NCBI GenBank assembly: GCA_018402545.1 | Contig: JAGYIL010000004.1 | Location: forward strand, 1-64,000 | Direction of reading: 5' to 3' | DNA from: Saccharospirillum sp. | GTDB lineage: Bacteria; Pseudomonadota; Gammaproteobacteria; Pseudomonadales; Natronospirillaceae | DNA: 64,000 nt | In this document: in pieces, positions 9,773-18,794 of the stretch | Position numbering within the stretch: position 1 is the first letter of the stretch | Layout: each line of letters opens with the position of its first letter | Notes under the pieces: generated by a model | Told to the model about the DNA's origin: nothing | The model's input: the letters and a program-made list of their open reading frames with translations, nothing else | Databases searched by the model: none | Made by a program: the position numbers and the translations under genes

Positions 9773-10420
9773 ATGTCATATCAGCTACTCATCGCCGATG
9801 ACCACCCCTTGTTCCGGGATGCATTGATGATGGCCCTGCAGCAGGGTGACCTGAGCGATAGCACCATTGCCCCGGCCTCCACGCTGGACGAAACGCTGGC
9901 GGTACTGGAGCAACGTAATGACCTCGACCTGCTGATGCTCGATTTGCGCATGCCGGGCAGCGACGGCTTCTTTGGCCTGATCCAGATTCGCAAAACCTTC
10001 CCGGACGTACCGGTTGTGGTGATCTCCGGCAGTGACGACCCGGCCGTCATCGCGCGTACCCGTACCTTCGGCGCGCTGGGGTTTATCGCCAAGTCAGCCC
10101 CGACAGACGCCATACGTCAGTCAGTACTGGCCATACTGAACGGCGATGAAGTCTGGCCGGAAGGCGTCGATGCCACCCCAGAAGACGATGAACTGCTCGA
10201 CATCGTGCGCCGGCTCGGGGAGTTGACCGATCAGCAACGCCGCGTATTGCAACACCTGCAACAAGGGCGACTGAACAAACAGATCGCCTACGATCTGAAC
10301 ATCTCAGAAGCCACGGTAAAAGCCCACGTAACCGCCATTTTCCGCAAACTCGGCGTGTTGAACCGGACCCAGGCGGTCATTCTGGTCAACCGCCTGGCAA
10401 TGGACTCAGAGAACACCTGA
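9773..10420 (+). CDS. crbR: LuxR/NarL-type response regulator, CrbR (ErdR)-like
   Basis: This 215-residue two-component regulator has an N-terminal receiver domain with acidic pocket DDHPLF and phospho-acceptor Asp57 (LMLDLRMPG). Its C-terminal LuxR-type helix-turn-helix lies at about 150-210 (NKQIAYDLNISEATVKAHV). The start at 9773 gives the canonical receiver N-terminus MSYQLLIADDHP, with AGGA 6 bases upstream. Upstream in-frame codons would add 33 atypical residues. In Vibrio and Pseudomonas, CrbR, phosphorylated by the symporter-kinase CrbS, activates acs. The adjacency of acs, this gene and the CrbS homologue supports the same role. The assignment to CrbR rests on context plus domain type. 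Confidence 0.85.
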   Translation: MSYQLLIADDHPLFRDALMMALQQGDLSDSTIAPASTLDETLAVLEQRNDLDLLMLDLRMPGSDGFFGLIQIRKTFPDVPVVVISGSDDPAVIARTRTFGALGFIAKSAPTDAIRQSVLAILNGDEVWPEGVDATPEDDELLDIVRRLGELTDQQRRVLQHLQQGRLNKQIAYDLNISEATVKAHVTAIFRKLGVLNRTQAVILVNRLAMDSENT

Positions 10421-10618
10421 TCGCTTTGATCCAAGCGACGTACTGACAAAAAGCGTCACATTCTGGCCGATACCGCAAAGGCTGTGAACCAGTACTCCCC
10501 TGAAATGCCGACTGAGCGGCTTTCCCAACATTGGCACACTTCTCGCTCTATGCTCTGTGTAAACGAATTAAGTCGATGTATTTGATTCAGTACCCAGTGG
10601 GAAACAAGGGGAAGTGAC

Positions 10619-10858
10619 ATGACCTCCACGTTCAAACACAGCACCACCCGCCGCAGCCAGGACGACTCGGCCAGCAAGGTTGTGCATCTGTATCAGGTTC
10701 GTCCCGAACTCGCGCTGGCGCACCTCAAGCGCACCACCGGGCTGGATTTCGATTCCGTACCTCAAAGTCTGGTCAATCACGTGAATCTGGCCAAAGAAGA
10801 CGATGACCGGTATTCAGAGCCACCGATTCTGACGGACGTAGTAGAGTGTCGCGGCTGA
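10619..10858 (+). CDS. Small hypothetical protein
   Basis: This is a 79-residue soluble protein that I do not recognise. It is hydrophilic and rich in Asp, Ser and His, with no signal peptide, transmembrane segment or cysteine. The start has a good ribosome site (GGGGAAG, about 6 bases before the ATG), and codon use resembles the neighbours, which argues that it is real. It sits between crbR and the divergently oriented small gene at 10936. A role in the acetate regulon would be a guess from position only. Confidence 0.5.
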   Translation: MTSTFKHSTTRRSQDDSASKVVHLYQVRPELALAHLKRTTGLDFDSVPQSLVNHVNLAKEDDDRYSEPPILTDVVECRG

Positions 10859-10935
10859 GCAGCCCCTGAGGACTGGCAGCCGCGCAATGCAGGCAAGCGT
10901 TAGAAAAGCAGTAAGCAATCGTCCGGGGCAGCGAA

Positions 10936-11337
10936 TCAGCTTTCTGATGAGCCCCAAATGACTTTGCGTGCAGGCCGTGACCGCTCGGTCGATTTTTCCT
11001 GCACAGGCTGGACAAAGAGTTCATCGACCACATAGTGATCGAGATCGCTCTGCAAAATGACATCGATGCGTTCCAGCCGGCCCGTCAATTTCAGATTGGC
11101 CACACCGGAGAGAAGCAGCGTCTTGCTGTTGATTCTTCCCTGGTCTACCGCAACATCCCGCACGCCAGAGGCATCCCGATAACGAAGCAGCAACCGAACC
11201 GGGCTGTTGTCCTGGGCGTCAAAGCGTACCCAACTGGCCACATTGAAGCGTTTTTGCCAGCGCTGGGTAACGGCGATCTGGTTCGGAGCGCTAAAGATGT
11301 GCTCCGGAACCTGGGTCAAAATGTGCATTTTCTGCAT
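10936..11337 (-). CDS. Hypothetical protein of the acs-crb region
   Basis: This 133-residue protein belongs to no family I can name. It is soluble, has no signal peptide, and alternates hydrophobic and polar residues (VRLLLRYRDASG, LKLTGRLERIDVIL), suggesting a beta-rich fold. The start at 11337 (MQKMHILTQ) is chosen because GAGGAGG lies 9 bases upstream. A longer frame upstream to 11406 lacks such a site. It is transcribed in the same direction as, and downstream of, the crbS-like gene, but a 333-bp gap with a palindromic element separates them, so it probably has its own promoter. Confidence 0.6.
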   Translation of the reverse strand: MQKMHILTQVPEHIFSAPNQIAVTQRWQKRFNVASWVRFDAQDNSPVRLLLRYRDASGVRDVAVDQGRINSKTLLLSGVANLKLTGRLERIDVILQSDLDHYVVDELFVQPVQEKSTERSRPARKVIWGSSES

Positions 11338-11521
11338 CTTGTGAATCCTCCTCGAACCACTCAGCTTATAGAAATGCCCGGCCCAGTTCAGAGCATCAGG
11401 TCTCAACTTCAGTAATTGCCTAAAACATCTGTTTTAATTTTTTGAGTTCTAACTCAACTGCTGACCGAATGCCTATTTCAAGTTACGCCTAGTTGGTGAC
11501 TCCAAGGGAACCTCTAGCCAA

Positions 11522-11634
11522 GTGCTGGTTGCCGGGTAGGCCCATCCGGGGGAGTCCGCAACAGGGATGTTGCGGTCTAGGCCCCATGGATGGGTTCACG
11601 CCGACCACGGATGGGCCTACCCGGTGACCAGCAC
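11522..11634. repeat. 113-bp palindromic element (MITE/REP-like)
   Basis: The outer arms GTGCTGGTTGCCGGGTAGG... (11522-11547) and ...CCTACCCGGTGACCAGCAC (11609-11634) are inverse complements over 26 bp with two mismatches. Inside them a perfect small stem, CCGCAAC (11556-11562) with GTTGCGG (11569-11575), forms a second hairpin. It occupies the 333-bp gene-free gap between the hypothetical gene and crbS. No transposase is seen. Confidence 0.75.
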
Positions 11635-11670
11635 GGATGACTGGCAACATAGCCAAACCCGCCCCCTGCC

Positions 11671-14600
11671 TCAAGCCGCTGTCATCGCCCTCAACAATGA
11701 CCTCAGCGTGGCCGGTTTCACGGGCTTGCGCAGATAACTCAGCCCCATGGCTTCGGCCTCTCCGCGTAACTGGTCGTCCGGGTGCGCGGTGATCAGAATG
11801 CCCGGAACCTGGGTTTGCCAGTGCGCCAGCAGCTGCGGGTAAAGCGTCAGCCCGGTTTCGTTTTCACCCAGGTGGTAGTCGAGCAACACCAGATCAGGAG
11901 CGGGCACCTTGAGCGCTTGCTCGCCACTGGTCGCGAAATGGGTCTCGCACCCCCAGCGTTGCAACAGAGTGACCAGAGCGTCCACATTTTGCGGCTCATT
12001 GTCGATCACCAGCACTGTAAGGGTCAGATCGGACCGTGAACTGGCCGTTATGGTCTGGGCGGGTTTCAACACCACCGTAGGCTGCGCCAAGGGTAGCTCA
12101 ACTTCGAAGCAGGAGCCCCGTCCCGGGCGCGAGTAAACCCGGATCGGGTGCTGCAACAGCTGGCTCAGACGGGTCACAACACCCAGGCCCAGGCCCACGC
12201 CTTCAGCCTCCTGGCTGTGTTGATCGAGCCGGGTGAAGTCATTGAAAATGCGCTGTAAATCCCGGTCATCAATGCCCAAACCAGAATCCCAGACCTGAAT
12301 GACCACCCGGTCACCGCGCTTGCGGGCCCCTACCAGAACGCCGCCCGTGCGCGTGTACTTAATGGCATTCGACACCAGATTCTGCACGATGCGACGCAGC
12401 GCATTGGGGACCGACTTCACCGCCAGACGGGTGTGCCGAATCCGCAGTTGAAGCTGCTTTTCCCGGGCGACCGGCTGAAACTCGTTGTCGATGCCCAATA
12501 ACAGCGGGCCCAACGCCATCGGTTGGGATTCAGGGGCCACCTCCTGACCATCGAGCCGGGCGATCTCAAGCAGGGTCGACATCAGCTCTTCCGTGGTGCG
12601 CAGCGACTGATCCAGCTTGCCCAGTGTCGTCTCCGCTGGCCATTGCTCGGCCAGGGCCGCCGTATAAAGCCGGGCCGCATTCAGCGGCTGCAGAATGTCG
12701 TGACTGGCGAGCGCCAGAAAGCGGGTTTTACTGGCATTGGCTCGCTCGGCTTCACTTTTTGCCGCCAGCAGAGCCGTTTCAGCGCGTTCCCGCTCTCCGA
12801 TTTCAGCGCGCAACTCTGCATTGATCAGTCGCGCCGCTTCGGTTCGTTCCGCCACGCGAATTTCAAGCGTGTTCTTGGCATCCTGCAGTTCATCCTGTGC
12901 TTTTACGAACTCGGTAATGTCGTTAAACGTGGTTACAAAGCCGCCACCTGGTAGCGGGTTACCCCGAATCTCGATCACTGATCCATCGCGTCTCACCCGG
13001 ATAAACCGATGCGACGTGCCCTGCTTCAGGTGCTCAACACGGCGCCGCACGTGCTCATCCGGTGAGCCGGGCCCACATTCACCGCGCTCGGCATTGAACC
13101 GCACCAGTGTCTCGACCGGCACACCAACCCGAATCATGCCCTTGGGGTACTGGTACATCTCCAGATATTTTCGGTTCCAGGCGACCAGGTTCATATCGCC
13201 ATCGAGCACCGAAACGCCGTGATCGATGTTCTCGAGCGTTGCCGACAGCACCTTCTGGTTGAACTGAATCGCCTGGGTGGTCTCATCAAAGAAAGTCACC
13301 ACATCTTCAAAGTTTAAGTGCCGGCCCGACAGGGCGGAGTGCATCATGGCGCGCGCCGAACTGGCACCAATCACCCCGGTGAGCGTGCGTTCAACGTAGC
13401 GAATGAAATCGGCCGTCGGGGCTTCCTGGGGGTTCAGGTGAAGGTGGTTTACCCGCTCGAAATCTTCGATCAGGGTGCGGGTACGGCCGTAGCCGGCAAA
13501 CCGCTCCAGCATGGCAATCAACTCACCGGTGCGAATGCTGATCTTGCGCGGCACTTGCCCGGGGTGGTGCAGGTGCTCATCGAGATTCACATAGGCCGCC
13601 GCCTGCATCCGGTCGCTGAGGCTGGGCTGGGTGCGACGCGACAGCCAGATGTACACCACGGTATTGGCCAGCAGACTGAAAAAGACCCCGTGGCTCAGCG
13701 GGTCGGTAAACTCGAACCCGAACAGCGCCTCTGGCTTAAGCCAGTCGAACCCGAACAGGCCGTGCTGCAAAAAAGTCTCCGGGAGCATGGTTGAACGAAC
13801 CAGGGTAGGCAGCATCAGCGTCCACACCCACAGCAGGGTGCCGATCAGCATGCCGCCGTAAGCTCCCCAGGCATTGCCTTTGCGCCAGTAAAGCCCCCCG
13901 ATCAGCGACGGCATCAACTGCACCACCAGCGAAAATGCCAGCAGGCCGATGGTCGAGAGTTCATCGATGCCACCAAAGCTGTGGTGATACAACCAGGCCG
14001 CCAGAATCACCCCGACAATGGCCAGGCGCCGCACCATAATCAGCGCTGGCCCAACCTGGCGTCTGGGCTCCGCCATACGCCCACGCATCAGCAGCGGCAA
14101 GATCACATCGTTACTGAGCATGGTCGACAGCGTGAGCGTGGTGATCACAATCATCGCCGTCGAGGCCGAAAACCCGCCAATAAAGACCAGCGCACTCAGC
14201 CAGTTCTGCTGGGTTGCCTGCGGTATCAGCAGCACGTAGGTATCAGCATTCACGGCATCGGCCGGAAACAGCATCAGGCCGGCGGTCGTGATTGGCAGAA
14301 TCACCAGGCTGATCAGAACGAGATAAATGCTGAAGCCCCAGCGGGCCTGGTTCAGGTGCCTCAGATCGGTGTTTTCCACCACGGTCACGTGAAACTGGCG
14401 CGGCAACACCAGAATGGCGCTGGCGGCCAGTATCGTCTGGGTAATGAAATTGAGCGATGGCCCATCCCAGTCGAAAACCTCGATTTGCCGGAAGGTCGTC
14501 ATGTAATCTGACGGGCCGTTAAAAAAGACATAGATCACAAAGAGCGCGAGCGTCACCAGTGCGGCCAGCTTGATCACCGATTCAAACGCTATCGCCAGCA

Positions 14601-15168
14601 TCATGCCGCGGTGATGTTCCGACACATTGACTTGCCGGGTGCCGAACAGGGTGGCAAAGCCGATCATCGCCAGCGCCACCATCAGCGCCGTGTCACTGAT
14701 GCCGCTTTGCTGAATCAGCACCGGGTCGACCAGTACTTCCAGACTTGTAGAGACCGCCTTCAACTGCAACGCAATATAGGGCACTCCCGCCAGTGTACAG
14801 ATAGAGGTCACCAGCACGGCTATGCCGTTGCGTTTGCCATAGCGCGATGCCAGAAAATCGGCGATCGAGGTCGTATTCTGCCGGTGTCCGAGCTTCACCA
14901 GCTTGATCAGCACCGGCCCACCCAGGGTAAACACGAGAATGGGCCCGAGATAAATGGGCAGAAACTCCCAGCCACCGCTGGCGGCACGGCCCACACCGCC
15001 GTAGTAGGTCCAGCTGGTGCAATAGACCGCGAGCGACATTGAATAAATGCTGGCGTTGATCCACCCCGGCCAGCGCTTTTCCTTTTGCCGGTCACCGTAG
15101 AGGGCGATCATGAACAGGACCGCCACATAGGCGATCGCCAGGGAGAATAACGACCAGGGGTTCATCAC
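11671..15168 (-). CDS. crbS: Na+/solute symporter-histidine kinase hybrid with receiver, CrbS (MxtR)-like
   Basis: This 1165-residue membrane sensor has an N-terminal SLC5-type sodium/solute symporter domain of about 12-13 transmembrane helices (1-520). A PAS domain follows at about 635-745 and a coiled-coil linker at 750-800. The HisKA domain has the phospho-acceptor His823 (ALASHDILQPLNAA). The HATPase domain shows its N box (NLVSNAIKYT) and G1 box (WDSGLGIDDR). The C-terminal receiver has Asp1097 (LVLLDYHL). CrbS proteins signal to CrbR to control acetyl-CoA synthetase, and this gene lies 1.3 kb from the CrbR-like gene. The start is at the first of two adjacent ATGs with a weak ribosome site. 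The gene is divergent from hemH. Confidence 0.88.
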   Translation of the reverse strand: MMNPWSLFSLAIAYVAVLFMIALYGDRQKEKRWPGWINASIYSMSLAVYCTSWTYYGGVGRAASGGWEFLPIYLGPILVFTLGGPVLIKLVKLGHRQNTTSIADFLASRYGKRNGIAVLVTSICTLAGVPYIALQLKAVSTSLEVLVDPVLIQQSGISDTALMVALAMIGFATLFGTRQVNVSEHHRGMMLAIAFESVIKLAALVTLALFVIYVFFNGPSDYMTTFRQIEVFDWDGPSLNFITQTILAASAILVLPRQFHVTVVENTDLRHLNQARWGFSIYLVLISLVILPITTAGLMLFPADAVNADTYVLLIPQATQQNWLSALVFIGGFSASTAMIVITTLTLSTMLSNDVILPLLMRGRMAEPRRQVGPALIMVRRLAIVGVILAAWLYHHSFGGIDELSTIGLLAFSLVVQLMPSLIGGLYWRKGNAWGAYGGMLIGTLLWVWTLMLPTLVRSTMLPETFLQHGLFGFDWLKPEALFGFEFTDPLSHGVFFSLLANTVVYIWLSRRTQPSLSDRMQAAAYVNLDEHLHHPGQVPRKISIRTGELIAMLERFAGYGRTRTLIEDFERVNHLHLNPQEAPTADFIRYVERTLTGVIGASSARAMMHSALSGRHLNFEDVVTFFDETTQAIQFNQKVLSATLENIDHGVSVLDGDMNLVAWNRKYLEMYQYPKGMIRVGVPVETLVRFNAERGECGPGSPDEHVRRRVEHLKQGTSHRFIRVRRDGSVIEIRGNPLPGGGFVTTFNDITEFVKAQDELQDAKNTLEIRVAERTEAARLINAELRAEIGERERAETALLAAKSEAERANASKTRFLALASHDILQPLNAARLYTAALAEQWPAETTLGKLDQSLRTTEELMSTLLEIARLDGQEVAPESQPMALGPLLLGIDNEFQPVAREKQLQLRIRHTRLAVKSVPNALRRIVQNLVSNAIKYTRTGGVLVGARKRGDRVVIQVWDSGLGIDDRDLQRIFNDFTRLDQHSQEAEGVGLGLGVVTRLSQLLQHPIRVYSRPGRGSCFEVELPLAQPTVVLKPAQTITASSRSDLTLTVLVIDNEPQNVDALVTLLQRWGCETHFATSGEQALKVPAPDLVLLDYHLGENETGLTLYPQLLAHWQTQVPGILITAHPDDQLRGEAEAMGLSYLRKPVKPATLRSLLRAMTAA

Positions 15169-15322
15169 GGGGGTACTGCACCTCTTATTATTCTAAATTC
15201 TGAGCATCCACGTACTGAGTGCCGGTAGCTGGCACGATTTATGGCGCTGTTGAACCGTCAACCAGTGATATCCGTAGTGTCTGAGTCGCAGTGGTATAAA
15301 ACCCGAGGCCAGACGTGCATTA

Positions 15323-15350
15323 TTGGTCGGCGGGCCTGTCGCGTTACAAT
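15323..15350 (+). promoter_or_regulatory. Candidate sigma-70 promoter for hemH
   Basis: TTGGTC (15323-15328) and TACAAT (15345-15350) have a 16-bp spacing, about 95 bp upstream of the hemH start in the 275-bp divergent region with crbS. The -10 box is good and the -35 partial. Confidence 0.35.
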
Positions 15351-15443
15351 ACGTTATCAGTAATCATGGTTTTAGCAGTATTCATGGTGTAACCCTCGCC
15401 GTAAAGATCTACTCGCCCCTATCGCCCGATTGGAAGGAACGGA

Positions 15444-16454
15444 ATGTCTAAACCCGAGCAACATCCTGCAGTAAAACACGGTCGCATTGGCGTCTTGCTG
15501 GTCAACCTGGGCACGCCGGATGCTCCCGATACCGCCAGTGTGCGCCGCTATTTGCGTGAATTCCTGATGGACCGGCGCATTATCGAAGTCAGCCCGCTGA
15601 TCTGGTGGCCTATTCTGTTTGGCCCCATTCTGACTTTTCGCCCGAAAAAATCGGCCGCTGCCTACCAGAAAATCTGGCTCACCAACCCGGATGAATCCCC
15701 ACTGCGGCGGTATACCCGCGAGCAGGCAGAGCGTTTGCAACAGCAGCAGCCCGAGTGGGTCATCGACTGGGCCATGCGCTACGGAACCCCATCAATCGCT
15801 TCGCGCATTGACGCCCTGATGGCTCAGGGCTGTGACCGTTTGCTGGTATTGCCCCTGTATCCGCAATATTCCGCCACCACCTCAGCCTCGGTCACCGATG
15901 CGGTTTTTGATACCCTGAAGAAGATGCGCTGGCAGCCAACTCTCCGGGTCGCCCACCCCTGGCACGACCATCCGGCCCATATCGATGCGCTGGTTTCACA
16001 AACCCGTGAACAACTGGCGGCGCTGGAGCAGGAGCCCGAGGTCCTGGTGCTGTCGTTCCACGGTCTGCCACAAGCCTATTTTGATAAGGGTGACCCCTAT
16101 TACTGCCATTGCCAGAAAACCGCCCGCTTGCTGCGCGAAGGGCTGGGCTGGCCGAAAGACCGGGTGCGGGTGACGTTTCAGTCACGGCTTGGACCAACCA
16201 AGTGGCTGCAACCCTATACCGCCGAGGTGCTCGAAAAGCTGCCGGAAGAGGGTATCAAACGCATTGCCGTCGCTACGCCGGGGTTTGTGTCTGACTGTGT
16301 TGAAACACTGGAAGAGATTGCCATTGAGGCTCGGGAGGGCTTTCTGGAAGCCGGGGGCGAAGTGTGTGATGTGTTGCCTTGCCTGAATGCTTCTGACCGG
16401 AGTATCGAGATGCTAAATACCATCGTCACGCAAGAGTTGCAGGGCTGGGCCTGA
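15444..16454 (+). CDS. hemH: Ferrochelatase
   Basis: It inserts Fe2+ into protoporphyrin IX, the last step of protoheme synthesis, at the cytoplasmic face of the inner membrane. The 336-residue protein has the N-terminal signature VNLGTPDAPD and the metal-binding His in LSFHGLPQ. The conserved GDPYYCHCQKTA, QSRLGPTKWLQPYT and ATPGFVSDCVETLEEI segments also match the family. AAGGAAC precedes the ATG. The length is normal. A MITE is inserted 10 bp after its stop codon, directly between this gene and the convergent XrtA-locus ATPase gene. Confidence 0.97.
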   Translation: MSKPEQHPAVKHGRIGVLLVNLGTPDAPDTASVRRYLREFLMDRRIIEVSPLIWWPILFGPILTFRPKKSAAAYQKIWLTNPDESPLRRYTREQAERLQQQQPEWVIDWAMRYGTPSIASRIDALMAQGCDRLLVLPLYPQYSATTSASVTDAVFDTLKKMRWQPTLRVAHPWHDHPAHIDALVSQTREQLAALEQEPEVLVLSFHGLPQAYFDKGDPYYCHCQKTARLLREGLGWPKDRVRVTFQSRLGPTKWLQPYTAEVLEKLPEEGIKRIAVATPGFVSDCVETLEEIAIEAREGFLEAGGEVCDVLPCLNASDRSIEMLNTIVTQELQGWA

Positions 16455-16464
16455 TCGGCCCTAG

Positions 16465-16728
16465 GGAGCCTCTGAATAACTCCCCCGGGGCTCTGGCTTA
16501 TCCGAGGGACGTTGCCACAAGGCGGACTCATGCAGGAATGTCTAGACCTTTCAAATGAGTCCAACGCAGTGGCAGCGTTCCTCGGAAAGCCCCGGAGGGC
16601 GCGGCTAAAACGTCCTGCCCCGGCGTTGCACTTCTTGACAAGGGCTACGGCCATTGCGCTGCGAAGTGCGCCTTGTGGCAGAACGTTTTAGCTCGCGCAG
16701 AGCCCTGGGGGAGTTGTTCAGAGGCTCC
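16465..16728. mobile_element. 264-bp MITE with CTAG target-site duplication
   Basis: Both ends read GGAGCCTCTGAA(T/C)AACTC and its inverse: the 30-bp terminal inverted repeats (16465-16494 and 16699-16728) differ at two positions. The element is flanked by CTAG on both sides (16461-16464 and 16729-16732), a typical 4-bp target duplication of IS5-group transposases. A second internal inverted pair, TGCCACAAGGCG and CGCCTTGTGGCA, extends the palindrome. It has no coding capacity, so mobilisation would need a transposase elsewhere. The right CTAG supplies the TAG stop of the adjacent minus-strand gene. Confidence 0.85.
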
Positions 16729-17775
16729 CTAGCTCCTGCGCTTCGGATTCAGCGGTTTAACATTGCTCGGTGGTGTGTCTTGTTGGCTGACCAGCCGGTC
16801 GAGCTTGGCATCGATGCGTTCGAGTGCGCTGGCAATGCGGCCCAGGGCAGTCTCGTCGATCGGGCCAGACGCTTGCTCATTAACCGCTTGCTTGTCGGCA
16901 GCAGCGTTTGAGCTTTCCGCTTCGCCCGACGGCTTCTGTTCATCGCCGGTTTCCGCTTCCATATGGGCCATAAAGGTCTCACCCATCAGGTCCTGGCGAA
17001 TTTCGACCAGATCGGCGGCGTTGAGGTGTGGGCGGTCGTCGGAATAGGCGCACAGCATCAGGCCGTCACACAACTTGTTGATTAAGCGGGGGATGCCCTT
17101 GCTGAGTGCATAAACCTGTTGCACCGTGTCGGCATTAAACAGGGTGTCGCCTTCGTAACCGGCAATAAAGAGGCGATGATCAATGTACTCACCGGTCTCT
17201 TTCGCACTCAGGCCGTTGAGGTGAAAAAAGAGCTTAACGCGCTGTGCCAGCTGTGGAATATTGTAGATGGCGTCTTTCAATTCGGGCTGGCCCAGCAGGA
17301 TGACCCGCATCACCGGGCCGCCTTTGCCTTCCAGGCCCGACAGCATGCGAATGTCTTCCAGGTTCTCGCGGCTCAGGTTCTGGGCTTCATCCACCGCAAG
17401 TACGACGGGTACGCCATCGTCCGACAGTTTTTGCAAATAGTCGTTAATGGCCAGCAGCATCGATACCTTGTTTTTATCGTCATACGGCAAGCCCGCCTGG
17501 CGAACAATCAGATGAAACAAATCATCCGATTTCAGGTTGGTGTAGGCAATGTGAAACAGCTTCAGATCCTGATTCAGACCACGCATCAGCTTTTTCAGCA
17601 AGGTCGTTTTGCCCGAACCAATTTCGCCGCTGACGACGACAAAACCTTCAGGACTCCACACCGCCGAATCCATATACACGAACGCGCGCGAATGCTGCTG
17701 ACTCATATAAATGAAGTCATCTTCCGGCGCCATCCGGAACGGGTGACGTTGCAAACCGAAATGTTCGAGGTACAT
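16729..17775 (-). CDS. XrtA-locus ExeA-like AAA ATPase
   Basis: This 348-residue protein matches the putative secretion ATPase of exosortase-A loci, similar to general secretion protein ExeA. The Walker A motif is GEIGSGKTTLL (about 51-61), Walker B is VVLAVDEAQNL, and sensor-like residues lie in RVILLGQPELK. The AAA domain covers about 1-265. A low-complexity Ala/Glu/Ser linker and a short coiled segment (DAKLDRLVSQQ) follow. It probably organises EPS assembly or export at the inner membrane, but the function is not established. It is the last gene of a four-gene minus-strand operon. Its TAG stop lies inside the CTAG duplication of the MITE. Confidence 0.88.
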   Translation of the reverse strand: MYLEHFGLQRHPFRMAPEDDFIYMSQQHSRAFVYMDSAVWSPEGFVVVSGEIGSGKTTLLKKLMRGLNQDLKLFHIAYTNLKSDDLFHLIVRQAGLPYDDKNKVSMLLAINDYLQKLSDDGVPVVLAVDEAQNLSRENLEDIRMLSGLEGKGGPVMRVILLGQPELKDAIYNIPQLAQRVKLFFHLNGLSAKETGEYIDHRLFIAGYEGDTLFNADTVQQVYALSKGIPRLINKLCDGLMLCAYSDDRPHLNAADLVEIRQDLMGETFMAHMEAETGDEQKPSGEAESSNAAADKQAVNEQASGPIDETALGRIASALERIDAKLDRLVSQQDTPPSNVKPLNPKRRS

Positions 17776-17850
17776 GTTATTGCATCCAGTTGGGTGCCTT
17801 TAGCAGGCACCGAACAGTTTTAGGGGTGATGACAGATCTGGTCATCGGGG

Positions 17851-18768
17851 TCAGACCGCTCTTCCAAGTTCACTGGCAAAAAACACCGTATCAGCCGGTT
17901 GATACTGCCGGTAGCTGTTCGACACGGTATCAAACTGAAAATCATCCAGCAGTCGCTCCAGGCGAGCATAGCACCGGTCCAGGTTCGTGTAGTGTCTGAA
18001 TCGTGAAAACCAGCTGGCGGCATCGAACCGGGGTTGATCCGGGTCGATCTCCCAGGGGTGCAGATAGAACATTTGGGGAACACTGTCTCCCTGGCTCGCC
18101 TGGCGAAACAACTGTCGGAATACAGGATAAGGAAATTGGCGAAAATAACCACCACCGGCGGCGGGAATCGAGATGCCCATAACCTGTGCGGTGGTTAACG
18201 GAAACTCACGCAAGGTTTGACCGTTGGCCGCTTGCAGCAGGTAAGGCTCGCGCGGGGAACCGGGAATGCCGTAGTTGTCGTGGCGGATCGGAAAAATGCT
18301 GGAATCCCAGGTGAAGCCGAGTTCGGTCAGTACATCGAGTGCCCAGAGCGAGCGCTGGGTAATTGAATAACTGGCAGCGCGATAGCCCGTTACCGGTTGC
18401 TGAACAATGTCTTCAAGCAAGGCTTTTGAGCGCCGCGTTTCTTCAGTAAAAACGGCGCGTGTCTGATTGTAAATAAGCTGATGGCTGTAACCGTGTGACG
18501 CGATTTCGTGGCCATGGTCAGCCAGGCGGCGAATCAGCTGCGGGTAACGCTCGGCTACCCAGCCGAGCACAAAAAACGTCGCCTTGACGCCTTTGCGTTC
18601 AAACAACTGGAGCATGGCCTCCGTGTTGGCTTCTACCCGGGAGGGCATCGCATCCCAGTCGGATGGTTTTACCACCTTGGCCATCGCCGCGACATGAAAG
18701 TAATCTTCAACATCAATGCTCAGCGCGTGAACGGCTCGGGTCGGGTCGGGCTTGTTGTGTTGGCTCAT
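17851..18768 (-). CDS. XrtA-associated polysaccharide deacetylase (DUF3473), paralogue 1
   Basis: This 305-residue NodB-type deacetylase carries the C-terminal DUF3473 segment specific to exosortase-A loci. The metal-binding residues are intact: the Asp pair region SIDVEDYFH and the HxxxH motif SHGYSH with His92 and His96. GYRAASYSI supplies the next motif. It should remove acetyl groups from N-acetylated sugars of the EPS or its lipid-linked precursor. No signal peptide is visible. AGGAGAG precedes the ATG. It lies 26 bp downstream of the sugar dehydrogenase gene. A second copy lies just upstream of that gene at 20170-21093. Confidence 0.9.
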   Translation of the reverse strand: MSQHNKPDPTRAVHALSIDVEDYFHVAAMAKVVKPSDWDAMPSRVEANTEAMLQLFERKGVKATFFVLGWVAERYPQLIRRLADHGHEIASHGYSHQLIYNQTRAVFTEETRRSKALLEDIVQQPVTGYRAASYSITQRSLWALDVLTELGFTWDSSIFPIRHDNYGIPGSPREPYLLQAANGQTLREFPLTTAQVMGISIPAAGGGYFRQFPYPVFRQLFRQASQGDSVPQMFYLHPWEIDPDQPRFDAASWFSRFRHYTNLDRCYARLERLLDDFQFDTVSNSYRQYQPADTVFFASELGRAV

Positions 18769-18794
18769 GTGAACTCTCCTGCGGCGTGCCGCGG

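Noticed and set aside
10421-10438. Short hairpin TCGCTT-GATCC-AAGCGA after the regulator gene as a terminator
   Set aside because: The stem is only 6 bp and no T run follows; too weak to annotate.
13981-14511. Long open frame antisense to the crbS symporter domain
   Set aside because: It mirrors codon structure of the GC-rich coding strand and has no start signals or recognisable product; many similar shadows exist.
16729-17775. ExeA-type ATPase as part of a type II secretion system
   Set aside because: No gsp genes are near and the gene sits in the conserved exosortase-A order, so the XrtA-locus ATPase is the better call.
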